From positions 3,162,001-3,226,000 of the forward strand of contig NC_088937.1 in assembly GCF_033473495.1 (NCBI RefSeq): a stretch of 64,000 nucleotides of DNA, written 5' to 3'. The position numbers were made by a program, and so were the translations under genes. Below the pieces are notes generated by a model, which worked only from the letters and a program-made list of their open reading frames with translations, was not told the origin of the DNA and made no database searches. Shown piece after piece: positions 44,490 through 54,429 of the stretch (position 1 is its first letter; every line of letters begins with the position of its first letter). The stretch is from Cercospora beticola. Its lineage: Eukaryota; Ascomycota; Dothideomycetes; Mycosphaerellales; Mycosphaerellaceae.

Positions 44490-46494
44490 ATGCGTTCCTG
44501 TTACGCTTTGACATCATTCTTTGGAGCAATCACCATTGTCACTGCCACATCTTTCGACCTGTCACGAAGATGGCCCGAGTCCTTACCCGAATCTTTCGCC
44601 GACCCTTACGCCGACCCTTTCGCTGATCCTCTCGCCAATCCCTTTGCGGATGCTTTTGCACAAAGTTCATTCGATGCCGATGATGCTGCTCAAGCGAAAA
44701 AAGCAGCAGCTCTTAAGTTGATCGGAACAATGCCGAAGTGTGGGGTGTGTAAAGCCGCGCTCTTCTGTCTGCATTGCATGCACTAATGCCATTGCAAGCT
44801 TGTGTGCATAGCGAGCTCGGTTCAGGCATCGCCATGCTCCTTCGAGGACACTAATTGTTCTTGCAATAACAAAACGATCAGCGAGCAGGCAGCACAGTGC
44901 ATCATGGTGAGCTGTACAGTCAAGGAAACATTGAGTGAGAACCCAATGATAGCTCGTCATCGAAAGTCATGCTGACTCGGATTCACAGCAACGAAGAACA
45001 TATCAGACACCATATGTGGGAAACCGATTCGCGACAAGACTGGAATCACAACTGGCACAGGTATAGGCGGAATGATCTTCGCCATCGTCGCTGTAATCAT
45101 TCGTACCATTTCGAAGATTCATATTCAGACTGGAGGCGGCACGCCTGCTGTGACCACCGATCTGTGGTGGGACGACTTGGCTGTTGGAACATCACTGGTC
45201 TTCGTCATCGCGTTCGGTGTGATTCCAGTGCCATGTAAGTCGTGGCCGCGATTCCCAGTGTGAGGTAACGGCACAGAGCTGACCATTTACACAAGTGACT
45301 CGTCTTGGCTTGTAAGTCTCGTGGATATTCCGATGAGAGTGGCGGACTGATTCTGTTCGCAGCGGCAAAGACGTTTGGACGGTACCCTTCCAGAACCTGA
45401 CACCAATGGTAAAAGTACGATGGCCTGAGCGTCCATGCAGAGGTAGCGTTGCTGATCATTCCCAGTTGATGTTGGCGGATGAGATTGTCTATGTCTTCGG
45501 TTTGGGACTTGTCAAGATATCGCTCTTGCTGACCTATCTGCGCTTCTTCTCCTCGGATCGCTTTCGACACATCACATACGTCGTCATCGTGCTGAACGCA
45601 TTGTTTATACTATCATTCGTTATTGTCATCCTGACCCAATGCCGGCCGCTTTCATACACATGGTATGTACCCAGAATCGTTGTTCTTGGCCATGCTCTCA
45701 CAACTTTACAGGAACCAGTGGGATGGGGAGCACAAAGGCAAATGCCTGGCTCTCAACCCCATCGTTTGGTCATCGTATGTCCTTGGCCCATTGATTTTCG
45801 CTTGGCTGCAGACTGCTGACTTGCTTTATAGCGCTATCATCAACATTATTTTGGACTTCCTAGTCCTTGGCCTACCGATCTACCAGCTCTGGAAGATGAA
45901 TCTGAATGTCGCGAAAAAGTTGCAAGTCATGTTCATGTTTGGGGTTGGTTTCTTGGTCACAATTATCAGTATTATGCGCTTGCATTCAATTGTCGATTAC
46001 GGCGAGGATAAGAATTTCACCTACTCGAGGGTGATTCCAGGGGTCTGGGTAAGTGCCAGTGTCGCTGACTTTGGGAATCGATCAGAACTAACCAATCATC
46101 AGTCCAAGCTGGAGCTGCAGCTCTCCGTTATTTGCGCTTGCATGCCTGCAATTCGACAAGTCATTGTAAGTTCCAATCGACCTTTGCAGCATCGGAACGG
46201 CAGATGTGCGCACGGCGCTATAGACATCAGGAAACTGACCCCTCCCAGCGACGTTTCTCGCCGAGACTGATTGGCACTACTCGTGGCGAGGGCACAACAA
46301 CAGGCATCAGCACGACGCAGTCGGGGCTGAGTGGGCGTACGTCTTTTTGGATGAGGTCTCTGCAGTCGAATGTGCAGAGCAGGACGCTGAACAGTGGGAC
46401 AGGCACCATCGCCATTTCAGAAGTCGGCAAAAGCGCCGATACGGAGGTACGCGGCAAGAGTAGCTCCCACTCCACGATCGAAGAAATGGACTGA
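44490..46494 (+). CDS. CFEM-domain Pth11-type seven-TM receptor
   Basis: Ten exons: 44490-44744, 44799-44934, 44989-45234, 45296-45311, 45363-45408, 45466-45662, 45712-45774, 45832-46048, 46103-46165 and 46249-46494; 494 aa. Introns are 49-83 nt with GT..AG ends. Order: signal peptide (MRSCYALTSFFGAITIVTATS); acidic FADP/ADPF repeats at 36-57; CFEM domain at about 73-150 with cysteines in MPKCGLVCIASS, SPCSFEDTNCSCNN, QCIMVSCT and TICGKP (eight in all); then seven helices, from GIGGMIFAIVAVIIRTI through IVYVFGLGLVKISLLLTYL to LSVICACMPAIRQVI; serine-rich cytoplasmic tail. Pth11-class receptors sense surface or host cues in plant-associated fungi; ligand and signalling partner here are unknown. 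Exon 4 is only 16 nt but restores TRLGFGKDVWTVPF. Confidence 0.88.
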
Positions 46495-47900
46495 TGGATG
46501 CCTTTGATAGCACTTCGTACCACTGCAAGAAATTCCTGCTCATCAGCATTCGAAGTCTTCCAAGTCCACAGTGACGCAGGTCTCGGAGATATCATCGCAC
46601 ATATGAGGCCATGAAAAGGTCGTAAAACGTTTTCCGCCCAAATTTTGGCGTCACAGGTACGAACAGAATGATGTTCACTCATCTCAAGAGTCTGTGAAAT
46701 TGCTGATCGATATGAAGGCCAGGATGAGCTGCTGTCCTCGGGCATCAGGAAGTTGGCAATATTCGCAGCCTCGGCACTTTTGCTGCACAATACAACGGAA
46801 GCAACGCCAGTGGCACTTCTGTCCCGATTGCTGTGCTGGGCCCGTGCATGAGCTTGGGTATGTTGGTTTATCTGAATACGATCAGGTCAATGGCAAGAGA
46901 TCCATGCCTTGGAGCCGTCTTCCCCTGAACTTTAATTCCTGGACGAACGCATGCTGTATGTGCACGCACACCTAGGACAAGGCCACCCATGTGCTCGGAC
47001 AACACTCGAGCACAACGATCCTGTGGTACACAAGCGAGAGAACACCGGCTGGCGGGATCGCGGCATTGATCGAAGGCCCGGTTCACTTGGACGTGCAAAG
47101 CTGGCTTTGCGTGTGCTTGGATTCAACAGAGCTGGGGCCGCAGTCGGTTGTCGCTCGGATTATGCTCTGAAAGGAGATGTGGAGCATGAGAGCTACACAA
47201 GAAATAGCGACCCAATCCAATGTCATAGCGTGTCTGAGCCAGAGCCCGCGATTCCGATACCGTCTGTCATGGCCGTTGTTCGACACCGCGAAAAGATGTG
47301 ACGGCGGTCCAACAACGAAAATATCGTATCCGCCTGAGATGCCAGGCTTCTCCGAGGTAGTGCTCGTGGAGCACTGATTCGAACCAATATGGTCCACGTT
47401 GTACAATCGTAATCCACACCGCTCTAGTGCTTCACCAGCGTTCTGTCAGAAGGCTGCGTTTCAACATTTCGCCCCAGAACCCTATTAACCAGGAACCGCG
47501 TGAGCACGAGGCCGGTGACATTCTTGTTTTGTCAAGCCTGGTCGTCAAACATCACAGATGCTGTACCTGTGTGAATTGTACGTCAATCTGTATTATCGAA
47601 GGTCTGATCAGCCAGAGCTGATGTAAATGTGGTGATGTTGTTGCCCATGCAGACAGAACGATCGGGAGTTTTCGTGAAGTGACCCAGCGGGAGGAGCCGT
47701 GCCAATGGCAAGAGTTGTTACGGCAAGGACCGAGCTTGCACACGAGAAGTTCGAAGCTCCATCATCATCACTGACACGACCAGCGCTGCGCACGCAAACC
47801 CGACCATACGCCCCTGGTGACGCCCCAGGCCGCATCCGCTTGTGTTTCTTCGCGCCCGCACCGCTTTTCTCCTCCGCTCTCCCTTCCCCCGGCCGCCGCA
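46495..47900. other. Gene-poor interval
   Basis: About 1.4 kb between the receptor stop and the COX gene. No protein-like frame. The last ~200 bp is C-rich and pyrimidine-rich and probably forms the COX core promoter and 5' leader. Confidence 0.5.
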
Positions 47901-48708
47901 ATGCTTCGAACAACACCTCTCCTCCGGCAGTCCCTGACCAGCCTGTCCTCATCGCGGACAGCCGCCGCGAGCCTCACTCCTCTCGCACGAGGCCAGACGA
48001 CACAGCAGAAGCGATGTGCACACGCCATTTCCAACCCTACTCTGGCCAACATTGAGAAGCGGTGGGAGGCTATGCCACCACAGGAGCAGGCTGATCTGTG
48101 GATGGCCCTGCGTGACCGCATGAAGGTGGATTGGAACGAACTCACTGTGCAAGAGAAGAAGGCCGGTACGTGATGTCTGCTCTATACAAATCATCCCGAT
48201 TCGAGGCGCGTGCGCGCGTCTTCCACATATGATCTGGCGGAAAGCGTTATGCCGATGAAGCCCCGGCGGAGTGTACTACGCCTTAGGGAGCTGCCATTGA
48301 GCCTGGAAAACGGTATAGATGTGTTCCGCATACTGACCCGATGTTGTACAGCATACTGGATTGCTTTTGGACCTCACGGACCTCGCGCGCAGGCTCCCCC
48401 AGGCGAGAACACCAAGGTTTTCGCATACACCATTGTTGGTGTTCTTGCTGCCGGTGCGCTCTTCGGCTTTACCAGATATTTCGCTCGCGAGAAGCCACGC
48501 ACCTTGAACAAGGAATGGCAAGAGGCTTCCAATGAGTATTTCAAGGTAAGTGGTTGCCATTCACTGAATCTGCTGGTTCCCGTTTCAGCAGCCTGCTAAC
48601 GCGCTACGCCTACAGGAGAAGCAAATCGAGCCAATCACTTTCATCGGCGGCGAGGACTACAAGGGCAAGGGCCTCGTGCAGTCACCTCCCAAAGGCAAGG
48701 ACGAGTAA
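47901..48708 (+). CDS. COX5: Cytochrome c oxidase subunit IV family (yeast Cox5 type)
   Basis: Nuclear-encoded subunit of respiratory complex IV in the mitochondrial inner membrane. Exons 47901-48165, 48352-48545 and 48616-48708 with introns of 186 nt (TACTGAC branch) and 70 nt (GCTAAC branch); 183 aa. A basic presequence (MLRTTPLLRQSLTSLSSSRT and on to about residue 40) precedes NPTLANIEKRWEAMPPQEQADLW. The second exon gives AYWIAFGPHGPRA, then the single TM helix FAYTIVGVLAAGALFGFTRYF, then REKPRTLNKEWQEASNEYFK. The last exon is EKQIEPITFIGGEDYKGKG. All splice joins fit the family. The first intron is the longest in the window. Confidence 0.94.
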
Positions 48709-50250
48709 ACTGTTCCCATAGACGCGAGCCGCAGAGTGTTGTACTATCTGTCCATATTAGAGCGGTAAATCGCATATCTCACTCGACTCACGAGCGTTTT
48801 TCCTTGTGTTGGCTGTAGGGAAGTTTGCGGTAAAAGTGGGAGAAGAGTGAACGAAAGGCGTTTTGTCTTGCTGAACTTTTCAGTCGCAGAGAAAGCCACC
48901 ATGTACAAAGGAGCGCAGTATGGCATAAATCTTTTACAATCACTTCACACGCCTGTTCGTGTTGCAGTGTTATTGCCGAACTTCGAACAGACGCAGATAA
49001 CCAATGCTATTGTTACCCTCCGAGTATGAATACTTGAAGCTCGCTCAATGCTTGTGTGTATAGGCACCGCTAGGCTCGGACAACGGGCGCTCTGAGCAAC
49101 CAGCGATATGGCCCCATCAACGAACAGACCCAGCAATCCGAAGCGAGCATCGTCAACCATGGCAACTTTCCCTCCGTCCATGGGAGCCTTCGCAGTTGAC
49201 CTGCTTTGGAGGCTCGATGCTCGTACATTCGTTCTGACCTTGGCTTTTCACCCACACGTCCTCGATTACGGTGGTCGCGTCAATCGCGGCCGCAAGTCTG
49301 AGGCCAACACACGCGAACAGCACCAGAACACCACTGTCACACACCTCGGGAGAGACCAAGTTGACTCGTTCGGGGTAGGCAGTAGCAAGACGAGACATGT
49401 GCAGGTAGAGAAGTCATCAGCAGATTTCGGACAGCTCCACCGTACCATGTTCTGACTCTTTTGCAAAGCGAGACGAATATCAGGCGGGGATATCTTCTCG
49501 AGACCAGAGTAGCCTCAGGCTACCAACGTGCTTTCTCCCGCGAGAGGCATTTTCCTTTCCTAGTCGTTATCAGCCACACACTCTTCCCGGCCGCGGAGCA
49601 TAACGGGTTGTACAAGTGGGCATAGCTTTCCGGCCATTACGTCTTCATAATTGCTCTTTCGCAAAAAGGCCTTCACATGTGTGGCTTAGCCCACGCTACT
49701 GACAGGCACCAGCCAAGTAAGACGCAGCGGTAGTCTTCACCCAGTACACGACGAGAACACTACTCAAGCTTTCGGAGGAAGTACCGAAGCTTCGATCTCG
49801 ATGGAAAGTTGTGACAGCGTCGGCTATGCCAGATTCAGCCCCAGAGCTCTGGTAGCTTCATGCATGAGGTGCAGCTCGACCAGATTGTGTAGCTGTAGAG
49901 ATCTGCGGAGGGCAAGTTCCTCATCGGGCAGTGAAGGTCTTCTCATGGTCAGGCGGAAGCACGCAAGTTCAAATAAAACAACGAAGTGAAGTGGAAAGAA
50001 TTCTTCTGAATAGGTATTATTCAGCTGGCTATCATACTCTTGAGATCGCCAGGTTGCGACTCGTATAGGTCCTCCCCTTGGCGCAGTACAACAATAACCC
50101 GTAGCTAGGTACTGTGTGAGCTCAGCTGGTGGTAAGAAAGGTGAAGAGCTGCCCTGTGGAGTCGTTAATTTATGTGGAGTGGGTGGAGAGAATGCAAGAG
50201 AGCACTGACGTTTCTCGTTCCATCGTAGAAGTCGGTCTGTCGAAGAGAAT
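48709..50250. other. Convergent gene-poor interval
   Basis: About 1.5 kb. A minus-strand frame at 49153-49398 begins MSRLATAYPERVNLVSPE and contains one hydrophobic stretch, but I cannot extend it into a convincing gene. Otherwise nothing supported. Confidence 0.45.
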
Positions 50251-50578
50251 TTAGATGCCCTCCTTGTTGGCCTTAGCAGCGCCCTCGTGCTTCTTCTGCT
50301 CGAGGCTGTCGCTGACAGCGCCGGCGGCACCAGAGACGCGGTCACCAATGCTGGCGTTTGGGGTGTTGCCCTTGGCCTGCTCCTTGTTGGCCTCCTTGGA
50401 TGCCTCAGCAGACTTGCCCTGGACGGTCTCAGAGACGTATTGAGCGGCGTTGTTGATCGAGTTGCCTGTGGGGAGGTACATTGGTCAGTGGTGAAGGCAA
50501 CAACGAGGGGCTGGGAACTGGCCTACCGATCTGGCCGATGATGCCCTCGTTTGGCTTGTTGGCGTTTGGTGCAGACAT
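50251..50578 (-). CDS. Grg1-like stress / glucose-repressible small protein
   Basis: Exons 50578-50527 and 50465-50251 flank a 61-nt intron (GTAGGC to CCACAG); 88 aa. MSAPNANKPNEGIIGQIG leads into NSINNAAQYVSETVQGKSAE, then KEANKEQAKGN, IGDRVSGAAGAVSDSLEQKK and AAKANKEGI. This matches the small, hydrophilic, helical glucose-repressible Grg-1/Ccg-1 family of filamentous fungi, induced by starvation, stress and light or clock in Neurospora. It lacks cysteine and tryptophan and resembles LEA-like proteins in composition. A TATAAG word on the minus strand lies about 110 bp upstream of the ATG. Strong, regulated expression is expected from the family; molecular function is not known. Confidence 0.9.
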
Positions 50579-50684
50579 GTTGATGGATTGGTTTGGGGAG
50601 AGTGTTGGAAGTGGTGTTGTTTTGGTGAAATGTGAAGTGTTGTTTGTTGTCGGTGCTGTGAAGAAAGAGGCTGTGTTGGAGGGG

Positions 50685-50693
50685 CTTATATTC
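50685..50693 (-). promoter_or_regulatory. Candidate TATA box of the Grg1-like gene
   Basis: On the minus strand this reads AATATAAG, about 107 bp before the start codon. Position and match fit a TATA box of a highly inducible gene. Confidence 0.5.
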
Positions 50694-51813
50694 GTGTGCA
50701 GCTCTTGCCTGACGTAGCTACCTACGCCACATCGTGGCAGGCGCGATCGCGCTCGTCACGCAGTCTCAAGTGCAAATCGTGTCACATGGGTCGTCTGAAC
50801 GCGCCACGCAACACCACAGACGAGCCACCTGGCTGGCCGCGAACGGATGCGATGACGAGTGAGGTCTGGATCGGCCTTTGTCGTGCTCGTCTACCGAAGC
50901 CGGGCCTTCCATTCCCACAACACCCCGCATCTCATTGGTTGCTATGTCCATCTAGCATTCCACGAACCTGGTTTCGAGCATCTTCTTCACGTCCTCTTGA
51001 CCTTCGTCACCATCGCAGCTAGCAGCTGTCTCTGAGCTCCCACCTCTCATCCCACTCCATCCGAGGCTCAGCTTTTTGCACCTTCCGGCAACGGGATTGG
51101 AGATCGGGTCGCTCGGAGCATGTGAATGGCCTGTCCTGATCGAGCCATCGCATGCGTCTACGCAGCGTGGAGACGTCATGGCCGCAGGTCAAACAGGCGA
51201 GAATTCTACCAGCTGCGAAAAGTAGATGCCTGATCTCGCCCGGACGGCCTATCTAGGACTTAGCCAGGAACCTCACCTACGTGTTGTCAACTCGGCAGGC
51301 AGAGATCTGTCCAGAAAGGAGAGGATCTGTCACCCTAGATCGATCTGCCATTGTGAGAATCCTTTTTCGAGCGTCTCGCACGACCGCACCGCAGTTTGCA
51401 GGTTGCTCATGCCAAATCTGTGGGCGTCTGTGTCTCGCCATGTCCATAACACATTGTGCGTCCAACTGGTGAAGTCAACGCCTTGCTGGGATCATTCTTG
51501 GCGGTCAAGAGAGCGAAGAAGTTCCGCACCATTAAGACCTGTTGAGATTGAGAGCCATGTACTCTGTGAACCCTATGGCATACGAATCTACAATTATTTG
51601 TGCAGTTCCGATCCAGCCACCCACGACCGAGAATTACAGTACATTGGTCTTAGCCTAACTCCAGAGCTGTGCCTAAGATCAAACGCTCATGCATCAAGAC
51701 CGCGAACTCACACTTTGACAGATCTGAGGGCCCAAAGAGAATGCCAGAGATCGCAGCCTGAGAGGAGACATGCTGCGCTACACTCCGCCTCGAGACACCA
51801 TCTTCTGTCGTGC
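50694..51813. other. Intergenic region upstream of the Grg1-like gene
   Basis: Likely the regulatory region of the Grg1-like gene plus the 3' UTR of the downstream-lying GNAT. The long plus-strand frame near 51226-51864 has no family features and partly overlaps the GNAT gene antisense. Confidence 0.5.
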
Positions 51814-52503
51814 TCACGAACTGGCATCCTCCTTCGGTTGCCGCTTCATACACATATGCCGTAGCTCGTCGTGGAACCCATATTTCCTCGCATCAAACGG
51901 CAGCACATCCACATCCTCAAATCCCCATTTCCGGTAGAGGCCTTGGCCCATCGGCGAGCCCTCCAAATAAGCCGGAATGCCCAATTGATCTGCCTTATCA
52001 CATCCCCACTTCATGGACAGCGCTCCCACGCCCTTCCGTCCTTGGTCTGGTCGCGTAGCCAAGACTTGCAACAGGAGATATGGCTTGCTTCCAAGATGCT
52101 TCTTCTTATACTGCGAAGCCACATTTGCAAAGTCCTCGTAAAAGGTCGTATTCATGCCGGGCGGGACACCATACTGCTCAACATCTCGCTTGCTTGCTTC
52201 CTCTTCTCTTCTAAAGTCTTCCTCGGTTCGTTCCTTGTCGAAAAGCTTCCACTGACTGACTCCAATGACTTTCTGAAACGGGTCATCGTCTGGTAGGTCC
52301 GTGTCGACTACCTTGAAAACACTGATGCGCCCAGGATATCTGTCTGCGCCTCGCCTCATTTCAGAAACCATCATCTCTTTGGCCTTGTCGCTCATTCCGT
52401 CGGGAAATAACAAACTCATGAATCCAGGTCGGAAAGCTGCGGCACAGACGTCGTAGTAGATATCCCACTCGGACTGAGGCATCGGGAGGAGTTGGACTGG
52501 CAT
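51814..52503 (-). CDS. GNAT family N-acetyltransferase (second)
   Basis: Single exon, 229 aa. N-terminal MPVQLLPMPQSEWDIYYDVC, then AFRPGFMSLLFPDGMSDKAK, a typical opening of fungal acetyltransferases of this type. Strand IGVSQWKLFDKE is followed by a charged insertion with repeated RREEEASKRDVE. Motif A is YLLLQVLATRPDQGRKGVG with the acetyl-CoA loop DQGRKGVG, then PAYLEGSPMGQGLYRKWGFE (motif B). It ends in HMCMKRQPKEDASS. The substrate is unknown. It is unrelated at motif level to the GNAT at 22 kb except for the shared fold. Its ATG is only 52 bp from the stop of the doubtful small upstream gene. Confidence 0.9.
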   Translation of the reverse strand: MPVQLLPMPQSEWDIYYDVCAAAFRPGFMSLLFPDGMSDKAKEMMVSEMRRGADRYPGRISVFKVVDTDLPDDDPFQKVIGVSQWKLFDKERTEEDFRREEEASKRDVEQYGVPPGMNTTFYEDFANVASQYKKKHLGSKPYLLLQVLATRPDQGRKGVGALSMKWGCDKADQLGIPAYLEGSPMGQGLYRKWGFEDVDVLPFDARKYGFHDELRHMCMKRQPKEDASS

Positions 52504-52555
52504 GTTTGCAGAGGTGTGACTTTTTCTGATGGCGACTGGCTTGTGGTCTGGTTTC

Positions 52556-52931
52556 CTATTGTCTGTGAAGGTCTGGGATTGTGATCGATTGGAAGTCTGA
52601 AAATGCTCAACAAATGGAGTGGTAATAGAATGCCTATATACCTACCATTGTCCGCGGCTACCGCGAGGTATCTGCGTCCTGCCAAGTCGGGGTTGGAACA
52701 GACAATGTCATCGTGCTTCGCCGCAATGAGGCTTTTGCAATCAGTCAAAGTACATACTGTGCTAGCATATCCCAAGATCTCGCTTCGATGCCTGCGGATG
52801 AACTCCGTGTAAATATTCGCGTTGACTTGTGGCTGATTTGCTCTCGGAGTTCGAGGTTCTCCACATCCACATGTGGTGACGGTTTTGGCCACAACTCGGG
52901 GAGGCTCGACCACTTCCATCGTCACTTCCAT
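52556..52931 (-). CDS. Hypothetical small protein (doubtful)
   Basis: Possible two-exon gene: 52931-52646 and 52596-52556, with a 49-nt intron (GTAGGT donor, TTTTCAG acceptor, no clear CTRAY branch point), giving 108 aa. It starts MEVTMEVVEPPRVVAKTV, contains a TCGCGEP cysteine pair and CTLTDCKSLIAAKHDDIVC, and ends FQSITIPDLHRQ. I recognise no family. The open frame extends well beyond the putative donor without a stop, so the unspliced reading is also possible. The very short distance to the GNAT start argues that this could be its 5' leader instead of a separate gene. Confidence 0.35.
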
Positions 52932-53282
52932 ATTGATGACACCTTTATCAGCTGTGCATTGCTCTCTTCATGAGCTTTCTCCAACAACGTGAGACGCCAG
53001 TCTCACAAAAAGCAACGATTGCCCAACTCTCGTCTTCCCAATGCCACTTCGGAAACATATTCTCATTCTAGTTCCTTCCGTTACACAAAATGTCTCCGCG
53101 TAGCTTCCAAGCGCACGGCAGGCTCCAGCAAGCAGGGCCACAATCCTTCAGCTGAAAATAATGGCACGATACACAAACAAACATAAAAGCGCCACCTGAT
53201 TGACGAACTCCGCCTGCCTCACAATACTATCGCCATCAACCCACCCAAGCCAACCCGCGGCTTCCACGCACACCTTCAAAGC
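52932..53282. promoter_or_regulatory. Divergent spacer
   Basis: Carries the promoter of the GFA gene and probably that of the GNAT unit on the other strand. No specific element recognised. Confidence 0.4.
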
Positions 53283-53874
53283 ATGACAGACCAACAAAAC
53301 CCAACCCTCCCACCAGAACCACCATGGCCACAAGAAACCGGAATATGGGGCTCCTACGCCCTCCACTGCCACTGTGGCGCAATCCGCTACAACATGAAAC
53401 TCTCGCCTCCAATCTTCGAATCCGAAGCAGAAGGCAAAGGAGTGTACCCCGTCATGTCTTGCAATTGTTCGTATTGTGAAAGAGTCGGGTATCTTACTGT
53501 TCATCCTTTGGTTGAGAATGTGGAGTTTACACAAGGTATGATTATCCACCTCTTCTTCTTCATTGGCTTTGATGATTGAGGTTGGTGGGTGTGTATAGCG
53601 CTGATGCATCACAGGTCTGGAACATCGCGCAGAATACCTAACAAGCGGTCAAACTGCACCATTATGGTTCTGTAAGAAATGCGGAAGTGCTCTCGGAGCT
53701 GATATTAGAGGTTTGATGGAGAAGATGGGAGCTCCACTTCGATATGGATTGAATGTCAGAATGCTGAAGGATAGTGATGTGAAGAAGCTTACGATCAAGG
53801 AAGTCACGTTCATGAAGGATATGCCGCCCAAGTATGACATTGGGCCTCCTGAGAGTGAGAAAAGCCAGGCATAG
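53283..53874 (+). CDS. GFA / CENP-V domain zinc protein
   Basis: Exons 53283-53535 and 53615-53874 with a 79-nt intron (GTATGA donor, CACAG acceptor); 170 aa. Zinc-binding cysteines of the glutathione-dependent formaldehyde-activating (GFA) fold are present: HCHCGAIRYNM at about 29-39, SCNCSYCERVGYL at about 60-72, and WFCKKCGSALGADIRG after the splice. Bacterial Gfa adds glutathione to formaldehyde; most fungal members are uncharacterised and may act on other thiol adducts. The N-terminus is proline rich (NPTLPPEPPWP). The start ATG is preceded by AAGC. No neighbour suggests a formaldehyde pathway. Confidence 0.92.
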
Positions 53875-54429
53875 ATTATCTGGTAGTTGTCTATTGACAT
53901 TTCAAGGATATACATGAATCGACAAAAACGTTTGTATTGTACAAATTTGGCGCTTTTGTTTATCCAAGCATTCGTTTGCAAGAAGGCCCCGACCTGCCAC
54001 GTTGCGAGTAACTCAATGTCTTGGTCGATATACTTCTTTTGAGTGAAGTACGGGGCCGGATGTAAGATCCCGCAAGGATTAAAATCTCTGATGCTGATCA
54101 AGTCCATCGCATTGGTAGCGCGCGAGGGAACGCAGACGCTGTGCGATATGCAGCGTGTATTCTGTCAAGCAGGTAGATGGTATTCCAAAATGATGCTCCA
54201 GGACGGCTGTAATGATATGGCACCAAATGAGCCTTCTCGGTTTGCCAAATGATGTCTTTCGCGTGCTGGCTGGAATGAACATGCAAGGGCCAGGGTGTGC
54301 GGCTGAGATGTAAATCGTGGATAGCTCACGAATGTGGTGGATTCGGAGTTGAGATACTCTCGGTGTGATGTTGATGCACAAATTCAGTACCCACTTATTC
54401 GTTCGATGTCGTGCACAGACGTATGCGCT
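53875..54429. other. Convergent intergenic spacer
   Basis: Between the stops of the GFA and Atg37-like genes. No feature beyond 3' UTR sequence. Confidence 0.55.

Noticed and set aside
47350..47400. tRNA-like GATTCGAACC T-loop word
   Set aside because: Flanking bases do not form a T-stem, acceptor stem or anticodon arm; no A box at proper distance.
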